Shown here: positions 32,350 through 41,261 of the stretch, one piece after another
How the letters are laid out: every line of letters starts with the position of its first letter
How positions within the stretch are numbered: position 1 is the first letter of the stretch
Program-made: the position numbers and the translations under genes
The notes under the pieces: model-generated
The model's input: only the letters and a program-made list of their open reading frames with translations
Databases searched by the model: none
What the model was told of the DNA's origin: nothing
NCBI RefSeq assembly: GCF_900100175.1
Contig: NZ_FNEM01000001.1
Location: forward strand, 62,001 to 126,000
Direction of reading: 5' to 3'
DNA length: 64,000 nucleotides
Source: Ferrimonas sediminum
GTDB lineage: Bacteria; Pseudomonadota; Gammaproteobacteria; Enterobacterales; Shewanellaceae

Positions 32350-33816
32350 ATGATGAACAGTCGTGGAGATATATTTAACAAGCTGGCGTCACTGGCTTCC
32401 ATCGTAATCATGGCCCTGCCGGTGGGCATCGCCTGTTTCGTGTTCGGCTTCATTATGAAGGACAACCCTTGTGCCTTCTGCTGGGAAGAGCGGACCGCCA
32501 TGGTACTGGTGGCATTGACGGCCATCTACATCGTCCGTTATGGCCTCAAGCCTAAGTACATTGCGGCCCTGGTGTTCCTGGGCATCTACGGTGCCTACAT
32601 GGCGTCGGTGCACACCGGCTTTAACTTTGCCAGCGACATCGGTCAGGGCTTCTCGGTCAAGATCATGGGTGCCCACACCTATTCCTGGGCCCTGTTTGTG
32701 TTCCTGGTGGTATTGGTGGTGGTTGCGGCTCTGCTGATGTTCCTGGGCAATAAATTCCCCGAGCACAGCCCCCGCAGCAGCAAGAATGACGGGTTGGTAA
32801 AAGTGGCCAGCTACGTGTTCCTGTTTGTGATTGCCGGCAACATCGTTCAGGCCTTTACCCAAACCGGTCCCGCGCCGTTTGTGGGTCAGGACAGCCCGGG
32901 GCGGGTGTCGTTCAATCCCAAGTACATGAGCTGGGAACTGGACCATTGGCCAAGCTACTCCCCGGATGCCCGCGGTCCTTACGCCGTGTCGGATCCTGAC
33001 TACGATGCCATCATCGCCACTGCGCCCATCTACAAAGGTGCCGCACAGCAGCCGATGAGCACCCTGTCTCTGCCTGCAGAGATCGCGACCCGGGTTACCG
33101 GCATCGATTATCAGCCGGAAGCCAAGCTGTACGCCGTGACCACCAGCGACATGTGGGTCTACATCCTGGACGCCACCATGACCAAGGTGATCACCAAGGC
33201 CGACATCGATGGCATGTACATGCTGCACATCTCGCCGCTGGTGGGCGTGGGCTTCGTGTCCCCGACTGAGCTGGTTGTGATGGGTGACAATAAGGCGTTT
33301 GCCAAGCTGGTTCTCAGTAATGATCAGACTTGGGAAGTAAACTATCGTCGTTTCAATGAAAGCAGCGACGGCATCGGTGAAACCGAGCGTGGCCAGTTTG
33401 CCACCGTGCGTGCGAAGCACAGCTACTCCGTTGCCTTCGGCTTTGACAGCGACAAACAGCAGTTCGTCAGTGTAACCGCCAAGAACGAACAAACCGAAAA
33501 CCTGGTGGCTTCCCGCTTTGCGCTGGAAGACATGACTCTGTCAGCCGAACAGCCGTTGTCCGTGGCTGCGAAGCAGGGGCAGTGGTTGCAGAACCTGCCA
33601 CTGGTCACAGGTATCAGCGTCGATAACGGCGTCAGCTACCTGCTGAGCAACTCCGGTTCTGAAGTACTGGTGATGGATAACGAATCCGGAGAGATTGAAA
33701 GAGGCATCAAACTGGCGGCGCCGGTTAATCCTTACGGTCTGGTTAAGACCGGAGACTCTCTGTTGGTGACCGGATTCGAAAATGGAATTAATAAGGTTTA
33801 TCAGTACGCACTTTAA
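32350..33816 (+). CDS. DsbB-like membrane protein fused to a large periplasmic domain
   Basis: 488-aa protein. Residues 1-165 carry about five TM helices; between the first two is NPCAFCWEER, the DsbB CxxC motif with its conserved W and R. The second DsbB Cys pair is missing: no Cys occurs after this motif. Residues 170-488 form a soluble, presumably periplasmic domain with repeated strands (YQPEAKLYAVTTSDMWVYIL, GVSYLLSNSGSEVLVMDN) suggesting a beta-propeller. DsbB normally passes electrons from DsbA to quinone; with one Cys pair this protein may instead act in a dedicated maturation or quinone-linked role. A second ATG at 32353 has better spacing. Confidence 0.75.
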   Translation: MMNSRGDIFNKLASLASIVIMALPVGIACFVFGFIMKDNPCAFCWEERTAMVLVALTAIYIVRYGLKPKYIAALVFLGIYGAYMASVHTGFNFASDIGQGFSVKIMGAHTYSWALFVFLVVLVVVAALLMFLGNKFPEHSPRSSKNDGLVKVASYVFLFVIAGNIVQAFTQTGPAPFVGQDSPGRVSFNPKYMSWELDHWPSYSPDARGPYAVSDPDYDAIIATAPIYKGAAQQPMSTLSLPAEIATRVTGIDYQPEAKLYAVTTSDMWVYILDATMTKVITKADIDGMYMLHISPLVGVGFVSPTELVVMGDNKAFAKLVLSNDQTWEVNYRRFNESSDGIGETERGQFATVRAKHSYSVAFGFDSDKQQFVSVTAKNEQTENLVASRFALEDMTLSAEQPLSVAAKQGQWLQNLPLVTGISVDNGVSYLLSNSGSEVLVMDNESGEIERGIKLAAPVNPYGLVKTGDSLLVTGFENGINKVYQYAL

Positions 33817-34050
33817 ATCGTAACTCGTTTATTTTCGACCTGCTATTTCAGGCTTATTTGTTGGTGCAGTTTCAGGCTCGGTGGTGAGGTTAATCTCTCT
33901 CATTCCCTGCTCAAGAATGACCCTTAGTTGTCCTCAAGCAAAATTAGCTTTGCCATTGAGCCTGACTTTTTAAGTTACTGAAAATAGCCGGTTAAAAACG
34001 TAGCGATATTTTGACCTTGAATTCATAGATTATAAAAGGTTGGTAGTAAG
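33817..34050. promoter_or_regulatory. upstream region of molybdoenzyme operon
   Basis: 234 bases without a gene, AT-rich toward the 3' end. TTGACC (34011-34016) and TATAAA (34031-34036) look like promoter boxes but are only 14 bp apart, so the exact promoter is uncertain. No FNR-like box was found, unlike fdh operon 2. Confidence 0.4.
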
Positions 34051-36258
34051 ATGATGAAAATCGATAGACGTAAGTTCTTGCAAGGGGTCGGTGCTACATC
34101 GGTATTTACCTCCTTGTCCGGACTGGCTCCTGGTGTCGCGAACGCCAAGCCTCGGGGCGGTAATGACAGCCTGCTCGACAAACGCAATGGTGAAATTAAA
34201 TACCACACCTGTGCCCGTAACTGTGCTGACCGTTGTCTGCTGAAGTTCCGTGTTCAGGACGGTCGTATGACCTACGTCAGTGGTGCCGAAGAGCAGGAGA
34301 AGACCGGCACGTCTCCCTGTGTCAAAGGCCACACTTACGTGCAGTACACCTACGCCGCAGACCGCATCCTGCACCCTATGAAGCGTGTGGGCAAGAAAGG
34401 CGAAGGCAAGTGGAAGCGCATCAGCTGGGATGAGGCTTACGCCGAAATCAGTACCAAGCTGAAGAGCATCGTAGAAGAGCATGGCCCGGAAGCGGTCCTG
34501 CCTTACTCCTACTCCGGCCACGAAGGCATGATCGGCAAGTACGGCGGCCCATGTCGCTTCTTCCATAAGTTGGGTGCCACTCAGCTGGACCGTCTTGTGT
34601 GTGTATTCGCCGCCTATGAAGGCCTGAAGTCTGTGACCGGCACCTGGCGTGGTCCCGATCCGGAAGATACGCCGAAGACCAACTGTTACATCGCTTGGGG
34701 TCAGAACGAGACCGCCACCAACGTTCACGGCATCAAGTACATCAACCGTGCCCGTGACAATGGTGCCAAGCTGCTGGTTGTGAACCCTATCCGTACTCCG
34801 ATTGCGTCTCAGGCCGACATCTGGCTGCAGCCTCGGCCGAGTACCGATACCCACCTTGCCGCCGGCATCATGAAGTACCTGGTGGAGAAGGATTTGGTGG
34901 ACCATGAGTTCATCAAGAAGAGCACCCTGGGTTACGACGAGCTGGTGAAGCGTCTGAATGAGATCAGCTACGACGAAGTCGAGCAGGTCACCGGTGTGCC
35001 TCGGGCCAAGATGTTTGAGTTTGCCAAGGTCTATGGCGAGTCCAAGCTGTCGGTATTGCGTCTGGGTTACGGCATGCAGCGTAACTATAACGGTGCCCGC
35101 ATGACCCGTGCCATCGCCATGATGCACGCCATCGGCGGTAACTTCGGTCAGATCGGTAACGGTTTCATCTATGACAACGTTCAGGCCGATGATGGCATGA
35201 ACTACGCCAAGGGCACCGCGTCCCACCTGCGTACCAACTCCGACACCGTTCAGCACGTCAACATGACCGAGATCGCCAAGGCGATTCATCCGACCAACCC
35301 GACTGCCTATGGTAAGCCGATCAAGCCGATTCACGCGCTGATCAACTACAACGGTAACTTCGTTGCGGTGGCACCGGATTCAAACGCCTGCCGACTGGGC
35401 GCCATGCGCGACGACCTGTTCCTGGTGGTGCATGACTTTATCATGACCGATACTGCCGAGCTGGCCGACATCATCGTACCGGCGGCGACTCAGTTTGAGT
35501 CTGATGACTACTGCCCGGACTACAACTGCTACTACCAGCAGATCTGTGAGAAGGTGATCGAGCCTGTGGGCGAGTCCAAGGACAACTGGACCTTCTTCAA
35601 AGAGCTGGCGCACCACATGGGCTTCGATGATCCGGAGTTCCAGGTTGACCACGAAGGCATTCTGCGTGACTTCATGGATACCGATGACTACGCCTATGAA
35701 GGCATCACCTACGAGCAGATCGCCCGTGAGAAGTTCGTTAAGGTGAACGTGCCACGTCCATTCTTCGGTGACGGCAAGTACCACACCGAAAGCGGCAAGA
35801 TCGAGCTGTTCTCCGACTACATGGCCAATGCCGGCTTCGATCCGGTTATCGACCTGGGTCTGCCGGAAGATGAGATGATCAAAGAGGAGCGTGAACTGCC
35901 GTTCCGCCTGTTGTCTCCTGCGATTCCTCAGCGTGCCAACAGCTCCTTCTACAACGTGAAGTACATGCGTACCTTCCCGGCTTACTTCGCCAAGATCCAC
36001 CCTCAGGATGCAGAGAAGTACGGCATTAAGCACAACGATCGGGTGCGTCTGAGCAACCATCGCGGTGAAGCCCACTTCGTGGCCATGGTGACCAGTCAGG
36101 TGGTTCCAGGAACCATCATGGCGCCAAAGAACAACTGGCGTCGCATGGACCCTCAGGGCAAGGCCAGCTGTACCAACAACCTCACCACCGACAAGTTGAC
36201 CGATATGGGCGGTTGCTCGGCCTATCACTCAACCCGTGTCGGCCTGGAAAAGGCTTAA
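34051..36258 (+). CDS. TAT-exported molybdopterin oxidoreductase, substrate unknown
   Basis: 735-aa catalytic subunit of the DMSO-reductase superfamily. TAT signal KIDRRKFLQGVGA; [4Fe-4S] ligands C54, C58, C62 (CARNCADRC, C-x3-C-x3-C) and C90. The region that supplies the metal ligand reads LDRLVCVFAAYEGL, so Cys184 is the best candidate ligand, more like thiosulfate/polysulfide-type enzymes than Ser-ligated DMSO reductase; this is inference. It is followed by a ferredoxin subunit, a TorD-like chaperone and, unusually, a formate-dehydrogenase-type cytochrome b. The catalytic subunit is far shorter than FdhA and not its close relative. Direction of electron flow is open. Confidence 0.85.
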   Translation: MMKIDRRKFLQGVGATSVFTSLSGLAPGVANAKPRGGNDSLLDKRNGEIKYHTCARNCADRCLLKFRVQDGRMTYVSGAEEQEKTGTSPCVKGHTYVQYTYAADRILHPMKRVGKKGEGKWKRISWDEAYAEISTKLKSIVEEHGPEAVLPYSYSGHEGMIGKYGGPCRFFHKLGATQLDRLVCVFAAYEGLKSVTGTWRGPDPEDTPKTNCYIAWGQNETATNVHGIKYINRARDNGAKLLVVNPIRTPIASQADIWLQPRPSTDTHLAAGIMKYLVEKDLVDHEFIKKSTLGYDELVKRLNEISYDEVEQVTGVPRAKMFEFAKVYGESKLSVLRLGYGMQRNYNGARMTRAIAMMHAIGGNFGQIGNGFIYDNVQADDGMNYAKGTASHLRTNSDTVQHVNMTEIAKAIHPTNPTAYGKPIKPIHALINYNGNFVAVAPDSNACRLGAMRDDLFLVVHDFIMTDTAELADIIVPAATQFESDDYCPDYNCYYQQICEKVIEPVGESKDNWTFFKELAHHMGFDDPEFQVDHEGILRDFMDTDDYAYEGITYEQIAREKFVKVNVPRPFFGDGKYHTESGKIELFSDYMANAGFDPVIDLGLPEDEMIKEERELPFRLLSPAIPQRANSSFYNVKYMRTFPAYFAKIHPQDAEKYGIKHNDRVRLSNHRGEAHFVAMVTSQVVPGTIMAPKNNWRRMDPQGKASCTNNLTTDKLTDMGGCSAYHSTRVGLEKA

Positions 36259-36268
36259 GGAGTAACCG

Positions 36269-36817
36269 ATGGAAAACAAACACCAACTTGGATTTGTATT
36301 CAGACAAGAGAACTGCGTCGGTTGCGGTGCCTGTACCGTGGCCTGTCAGATTCACAATGAACTGCCAGAGAACGTTCGCTTCCGTAAGGTCGATCGTTAC
36401 GAAGTCGAAAAGGGCGATGGCATTGTCGATGTGTGGCTGAGCCACTCCTGCATGCATTGTGGTAACCCTGCCTGTCTGATGGTGTGCCCGGCTCAGGCCT
36501 ACACCATCCGTCACGACGGCCTGGTGGTTCTGGACCGTGAAAAATGCACCGGCTGTGGCCTGTGTGTGTCCGCCTGTCCTTACGACGCGGTGGCCATGGT
36601 GGATACCGACGGCAAAGCGGCCAAGTGCAACATGTGCATCGAGCTGATTGACCAGGGTAAGAAACCTGCCTGTGTGGATGGCTGCCCGGTACAGTGCCTG
36701 GATCAGGACAAGATCCACCAGGTTCTGGAGCAGAAGGCATCGGCCAGCAAACAGGGCGTCGGTTACTCAGACTGCGTGACCAAGCCAAACATGGTGATTA
36801 TCAAGGAGCGTGCGTGA
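36269..36817 (+). CDS. four-cluster ferredoxin subunit (DmsB/FdhB-like) of the molybdoenzyme
   Basis: 182-aa electron-transfer subunit. Cys motifs in order: CVGCGACTVAC, CMHCGNPACLMVCP, CTGCGLCVSACP, then CNMC and C-terminal VDGCPVQC. It starts 10 nt after the catalytic subunit with AAGGAG upstream, and its TGA overlaps the ATG of the chaperone gene. No signal peptide, so it is likely co-exported with the TAT subunit. It links the molybdopterin site to the cytochrome b at 37469. Confidence 0.92.
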   Translation: MENKHQLGFVFRQENCVGCGACTVACQIHNELPENVRFRKVDRYEVEKGDGIVDVWLSHSCMHCGNPACLMVCPAQAYTIRHDGLVVLDREKCTGCGLCVSACPYDAVAMVDTDGKAAKCNMCIELIDQGKKPACVDGCPVQCLDQDKIHQVLEQKASASKQGVGYSDCVTKPNMVIIKERA

Positions 36818-37407
36818 TGAATTGCGACTATGGACCGATCGCCTCCGCGTACCACGCCCTGAAAGGGATGGTGTTTGCCCCCTCCAATCCGGAGTCTGTG
36901 GCCAATCTCATCGCCTATCTGGAGGCCAGCGGCAGCAATCCCGAATTGTTGGCTGAAGCGCAGCGGCACGCCGACGCGCCAGAGGATTTGGAGTGTGACT
37001 TCAACCGCATGTGCATCGGCCCATACCGCTTACTGGTGCCGCCCTATGAGTCTGTCTACTGCGCCAGCGGCCGTCAGATCAACACCGATGACACCGTAAA
37101 GGTGGCTGATTTCTATCAGAACATCGGTCTGGTTATCGACGAAAAGCTGAACGAGCCGGCGGACTACATCGGCAACGAACTGGAGTTCCTCTACTGCGTG
37201 GAGGCTCTGGTGAGTGAGCACCAGAAACAGGAAAACAGCGACACGGCGACCGCCCTGGAGGAGCTGGCTCAGGAGTTTCTGAGCCTGCACCTGGGAACCT
37301 GGTATCAGAAGTTTACCGAAGGCATGGAGAAGCATGCCCAGACCGACTTCTGGCGCCTGTACGCCGGTGAACTGCGTCGCTTCCTGTCATCCCGAATGAC
37401 TCATTAA
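36817..37407 (+). CDS. TorD/DmsD-family molybdoenzyme maturation chaperone
   Basis: 196-aa cytosolic all-helical protein. ATG 36817 overlaps the upstream stop (TGATG) and AAGGAG lies inside that gene's end. Family features: residues FNRMCIGPYRLLVPPYESVYC (NRxxxGPxxxxxPPYESVY) and a C-terminal EFLSLHLGTWYQKF segment. Such chaperones bind the TAT leader of the apoenzyme and prevent export before cofactor insertion. Its presence supports the catalytic subunit being a real TAT-exported enzyme. Confidence 0.88.
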   Translation: MNCDYGPIASAYHALKGMVFAPSNPESVANLIAYLEASGSNPELLAEAQRHADAPEDLECDFNRMCIGPYRLLVPPYESVYCASGRQINTDDTVKVADFYQNIGLVIDEKLNEPADYIGNELEFLYCVEALVSEHQKQENSDTATALEELAQEFLSLHLGTWYQKFTEGMEKHAQTDFWRLYAGELRRFLSSRMTH

Positions 37408-37468
37408 TTCTGGTGGGGTAACCACTCCCCGCCTGTACGGGAGCCTGTTTGGCACCTAAGGATTAAAA

Positions 37469-38431
37469 ATGAAACGTTTGATTGCTTTATTTCAGCTGGT
37501 GTTGGTGTCGGCATTTGCCAGCCAAGCCGTCGCGGCCCCTAAGGCCGAACTTCAGCCTCAGCAGTGGCAGCCGATCCAGGAGATCAGCATTCAGGGCGAT
37601 ATCCCTGAACTGCGTGGTATGCCCATGCAGCCTGAGCTGCCTGTGGTGAACACCGCCGTTAACCAGGGCTACCTGGAGACCCTGTCTCCGGCCAGCTACT
37701 GGGCCGATCTGCTGATCTACTCCTTCTTCGGCATGATTGTGCTGCTGGCCGCGTTCGTGGTCATCAACGGTAAGTCTAAGCTGACCGACGGCTTCTCCGG
37801 CAACAAGATCGATCGCTGGAGTGGTATGGATGTGTTCGTTCACTGGGTAGGCGGCATCGCCTGCCTGTTCCTGATTGGTACCGGTCTGGTGATCGGCGCC
37901 GGCCGCTTCCTGCTGGAGCCGAACATGGGCGCCAGCCACTGGGTTGGCGTGATCAACACCTCGGTGTCGCTGCACGACATGATGGCTTTCCCCTTCATTC
38001 TTGGTTGGGCGGTGATGGTGCTGAAATGGGCACCGAAGCAGATGCCAGAAGCCTGTGACCTGGGCTGGTTCAAAGCCGCCGGCGGCTACCTGAACTTCGG
38101 TCCTTTCAAGGGCAAGCACCCGGACGCTGGCTTTGCCAATGCCGGTGAGAAGCTGTGGTTCTGGTGTTTTGCCATCTTCGGTCTGGTGATGATCGGTTCC
38201 GGCCTGGTGATGATGTTCCCCAGCCTGGCAGAGACCAAAGACGGCGCCAATCTGGCCCTGATTCTTCACCTGATCGGTGCCGTGGTACTGGGCGCCTTTG
38301 CCGTGGTGCACATCTTCATGGCCACCATCATGTCTGAAGGTGGTATGGAGTGCATGGTTTCCGGTAAGTGTGATGAAAACTGGGCCAAGCAACACCACAA
38401 CCTGTGGCTGAAACAGGTACGCAAGTCCTAA
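37469..38431 (+). CDS. formate-dehydrogenase-type cytochrome b subunit of the molybdoenzyme operon
   Basis: 320-aa membrane subunit homologous to FdhC at 113 and 5564: conserved FGPFKGKHPDAGF, FANAGEKLWFW, EGGMECM and CDENWAKQHHN motifs. A signal peptide (LFQLVLVSAFASQAVAA) and a Pro/Gln-rich periplasmic segment precede four hydrophobic regions. It replaces the NrfD/DmsC-type anchor usual for DMSO-reductase-like enzymes, implying a haem-b quinone site. The C-terminus stops after LWLKQVRKS without the YDEIKAD tail, and there is no tail duplication here. Confidence 0.88.
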   Translation: MKRLIALFQLVLVSAFASQAVAAPKAELQPQQWQPIQEISIQGDIPELRGMPMQPELPVVNTAVNQGYLETLSPASYWADLLIYSFFGMIVLLAAFVVINGKSKLTDGFSGNKIDRWSGMDVFVHWVGGIACLFLIGTGLVIGAGRFLLEPNMGASHWVGVINTSVSLHDMMAFPFILGWAVMVLKWAPKQMPEACDLGWFKAAGGYLNFGPFKGKHPDAGFANAGEKLWFWCFAIFGLVMIGSGLVMMFPSLAETKDGANLALILHLIGAVVLGAFAVVHIFMATIMSEGGMECMVSGKCDENWAKQHHNLWLKQVRKS

Positions 38432-38449
38432 GCATCGTTTGATGCATTA

Positions 38450-38473
38450 ATGGCCCCACATTCGTGGGGCCAT
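38450..38473 (+). terminator. hairpin between cytochrome b and porin genes
   Basis: ATGGCCCCAC-ATTC-GTGGGGCCAT, a perfect 10-bp stem without a T-run. Weak terminator or processing site; the porin may be partly cotranscribed. Confidence 0.6.
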
Positions 38474-38554
38474 CTCATTGATACCCATGCTGCACGCCTC
38501 TCCTATCAGGAGCAGGTGCAGCCCCGTAGTGCTTAATGGAATGAGTTTGTAACA

Positions 38555-39616
38555 ATGAATACCAAAATGACTTTGATGGCCGCCGCCATCGCCGCAGTAT
38601 CCGTGAACGCCGTTGCCGCCGATTCTCTGGAAGAGCAGGTTCGTGTCCTGTCCGAGCGCGTTCAGCAACTGGAACAGCAGACCCCGACCCTGGCCGAAGG
38701 CACCAGCTTCAACCTGTATGGCAGCCTGCGTCCGACCTTCAACTACCTGGACGATGGTGACAACGGCAAGTGGGACGTGCGCGATGCCCTGTCCCGGGTC
38801 GGCATTAAGGCCCAGACCGAGCTGAGCAATGGCTGGGTGGCCATCGCCCAGGGCGAGTGGAGCGTCGACATCTCCAACAACGGTGACTTCGGTAAGGCCC
38901 GTCAGGCGTATGTGGCCCTGGCGACTCCTTACGGTCAGTTGGGTGTGGGCAAGCAACGCCCGGCGCAATACACCCTGGTGGCGGAGTACGTGGACATCTT
39001 TAACCACGGTAACAGCCCGTTTGCCTACGACGCCGAAAGCCCGTTCTTTGTGGACAACTTTGTCACCTATAAGCTGCAGAAGCAGGGCTTCACCCTGATG
39101 GCCGGCGCGCAGATCAACGGTGACAAAGGTGACGACAACGCCGATATGGTTAACGTCGGTGTCGGCTATGATCTGGCCGGCCTGCACCTGGGTCTGGGTT
39201 ACGTGACCCAGGATCGTCTCGGTGACAGCAACCAGGTGGTCGGCGACGACCAGACCATCGGTGGCGTGGTGGCGTACAGCTTTGACAACGGTCTGTACCT
39301 GGCTGCCGCCTATCAGGACAAAGACTACAACCTGGACAACGGCGTCGACCGCAGTGGCAGCACTTTGGACACTGCGTTGGCTTACCCCTTTGCCGATCAG
39401 TACAAGGTGAAACTGGGTTACTTCATCTTTGAAGATGGCGTCAAGGACAACAGCAGCAAGGATTACGACGGCTACAACACCACTCTGGAGTGGAACGCCG
39501 CCGACAACCTGCGTTTCCACGTCGAGTACCTGGTGAAAGACTTTGACTACAGCGACAAGGACACCTCCATCGCTGTGGGCATGCGTTACGACTTCGATCT
39601 GGGTTGGAACTTCTAA
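38555..39616 (+). CDS. outer-membrane porin of the molybdoenzyme locus
   Basis: 353-aa porin. Signal peptide (LMAAAIAAVSVNAVAA) is followed by a short coiled-coil stalk (EEQVRVLSERVQQLEQQ), a feature of trimeric porins, then about 16 beta strands with Gly/Asp-rich turns and a terminal Phe (DFDLGWNF). Strands such as FNLYGSLRPTFNYLD and YGQLGVGKQRPAQYTLVAEY match Gram-negative porins. It is the last gene of the module and is followed by a strong terminator. Substrate unknown; passage of the molybdoenzyme's substrate is plausible. Confidence 0.85.
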   Translation: MNTKMTLMAAAIAAVSVNAVAADSLEEQVRVLSERVQQLEQQTPTLAEGTSFNLYGSLRPTFNYLDDGDNGKWDVRDALSRVGIKAQTELSNGWVAIAQGEWSVDISNNGDFGKARQAYVALATPYGQLGVGKQRPAQYTLVAEYVDIFNHGNSPFAYDAESPFFVDNFVTYKLQKQGFTLMAGAQINGDKGDDNADMVNVGVGYDLAGLHLGLGYVTQDRLGDSNQVVGDDQTIGGVVAYSFDNGLYLAAAYQDKDYNLDNGVDRSGSTLDTALAYPFADQYKVKLGYFIFEDGVKDNSSKDYDGYNTTLEWNAADNLRFHVEYLVKDFDYSDKDTSIAVGMRYDFDLGWNF

Positions 39617-39684
39617 CCGGATTGAAATGCTGCGATGGTTCGAGTTAGCCCCAGACCATCCTGTTGACTTATCTCCTCACCTTC

Positions 39685-39710
39685 AAGGCAGCCGCAAGGC
39701 TGCCTTTTTT
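39685..39710 (+). terminator. rho-independent terminator after the porin
   Basis: AAGGCAGCC-GCAA-GGCTGCCTT with six to seven T following. Confidence 0.88.
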
Positions 39711-39711
39711 G

Positions 39712-39906
39712 TCAGCAACCGCCGAATTCCAGCTGATAGTTGGGGCTGGCATTTGGGGCGTCGCGATCGCAACTTTGCGGGTTGGTGTTGCCGTAGGCCT
39801 GCTGATACAGAAAGTAACACTGGCTGGCCTTGATGTTGCTGTCGCCGCTGAGATCGCCGCGGCCACCACCGTCAGGGTGCCCGGAGGCACCAGAACCACG
39901 GTCAGT
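39712..39906 (-). pseudogene. coding-like 3' fragment without a start codon
   Basis: A 64-codon open frame ending in TGA with strongly preferred codons throughout: its end reads CDRDAPNASPNYQLEFGGC and the middle KASQCYFLYQQAYGNTN. There is no ATG, GTG or TTG in it, and an in-frame stop precedes it at 39907-39909. It therefore looks like the C-terminal remnant of an exported, Cys-containing protein whose front has been lost. The family is not recognised. The rest of 39907-40029 shows nothing further. Confidence 0.35.
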
Positions 39907-40029
39907 TCAATCAGGGGATGCAGTTTGAAGTGGGGATTTTGAGCAGAATGTCGAACTGTCCAAATTCCGGTGGTATTTGGCGGGCCGGGAAGGGGCAAAC
40001 TGTGAGCCCGGCAGGGCCGGGCTCGGAGG

Positions 40030-41208
40030 TTACCGCATCAGGGTGTCGGCGGGCAGTCGCACCCAGCCCTCCATCAGCACCCGGGCGCTGCGGCTCATGG
40101 TGGCGGCACTGATGTGCCACTGCTGCTGATGCTGGTGGGCACTGGCGCCGACCTTGAGGGTGCCGGAGGGGTGGCCGAAGCGCACCGATTGCCGTTCACC
40201 GCCACCGGCCGCGAGATTGACCAGGGTGCCGGGTATCGCCGCGGCCGCGCCAATGGCCACTGCCGCGGTGCCCATCATGGCGTGATGCAACTTGCCCATG
40301 GACAGTGCCCGTACCGACAGGTCGATCGTTTCGGCCTCGACGTGTTTGCCGCTGGAGGCCTGGTAGCTGGTGGCGGGGGCCACGAAGGCGATTTTCGGGG
40401 TGTGCTGGCGCTGGGCGGCCTCGTCGATGTGGCTGATGAGGCCCATCCTGACGGCACCGTAGGCGCGGATGGTTTCAAACCGGGCCAGCGCTTCGGCGTC
40501 GTTGTTGATGGCGTCCTGCAGTTCGGTGCCGAGGTAGCCGAGATCCTCGGCCCGCAGAAACAGGGTCGGGATGCCGGCATTGATCAGGGTGGCGTCGAAC
40601 TCGCCGACACCGGGTACCTCGAGGCGATCGACCACCCGACCGGTGGGAAACAGGTCGCCGTCGCCCGGATCGGCAAAGGCGACCTCTACTTCGGCGGCGG
40701 GAAAGGTGACGCCGTCCAGTTCAAAGTCTCCGCTCTCCTGCACCTGGCCGTCGCGGACGGGAACCCGGGCGATGATGGTTTTTTCGATGTTGGCCTGCCA
40801 GATACGAACGGTGGCGATGCCGTTGTCGGGGATTCGGTCGGCCGCCACCAGACCGTTGCTGATGGCGAAGGCACCGACAGCGGCGGTCAGGTTGCCACAG
40901 TTGCCGCTCCAGTCCACAAACGGCTGGTCGATGGCTACCTGGCCAAACAGGTAGTCGACGTCGTGATCGCTCCGTTCGCTGGCGGACAGGATCACCGTCT
41001 TGCTGGTGCTTGAGGTGGCACCGCCCATGCCGTCGATCTGTTTGCCGTAGGGATCCGGGCTGCCGATGACCCGCAGCAGCAGGGCATCCCGGGCCGGGCC
41101 GGGGACCCGGGCCGCCTCGGGCAGATCATTGAGAGAGAAAAACACCCCTTTGCTGGTGCCGCCGCGCATGTAGGTGGCGGGTACGCGCAGTTGAGGAAGA
41201 TAAGCCAT
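40030..41208 (-). CDS. prpF: 2-methylaconitate cis-trans isomerase PrpF
   Basis: 392-aa enzyme. ATG at 41208 gives the family N-terminus (MAYLPQLRVPATYMRGGTSK). Conserved segments include MRGGTSKGVFF, GSPDPYGKQIDGMGGATSST and DWSGNCGNLT with the catalytic Cys. PrpF isomerises the 2-methylaconitate isomer made by AcnD so that aconitase can finish the methylcitrate cycle. Last gene of prpR-prpB-prpC-acnD-prpF; the pairing of acnD with prpF instead of prpD is typical of Shewanella-type bacteria. Confidence 0.93.
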   Translation of the reverse strand: MAYLPQLRVPATYMRGGTSKGVFFSLNDLPEAARVPGPARDALLLRVIGSPDPYGKQIDGMGGATSSTSKTVILSASERSDHDVDYLFGQVAIDQPFVDWSGNCGNLTAAVGAFAISNGLVAADRIPDNGIATVRIWQANIEKTIIARVPVRDGQVQESGDFELDGVTFPAAEVEVAFADPGDGDLFPTGRVVDRLEVPGVGEFDATLINAGIPTLFLRAEDLGYLGTELQDAINNDAEALARFETIRAYGAVRMGLISHIDEAAQRQHTPKIAFVAPATSYQASSGKHVEAETIDLSVRALSMGKLHHAMMGTAAVAIGAAAAIPGTLVNLAAGGGERQSVRFGHPSGTLKVGASAHQHQQQWHISAATMSRSARVLMEGWVRLPADTLMR

Positions 41209-41261
41209 GGGAATGGGGTTCCTTATTCGGTGCGGCGGCACCCAGGGTGCCGCCGTCACGG

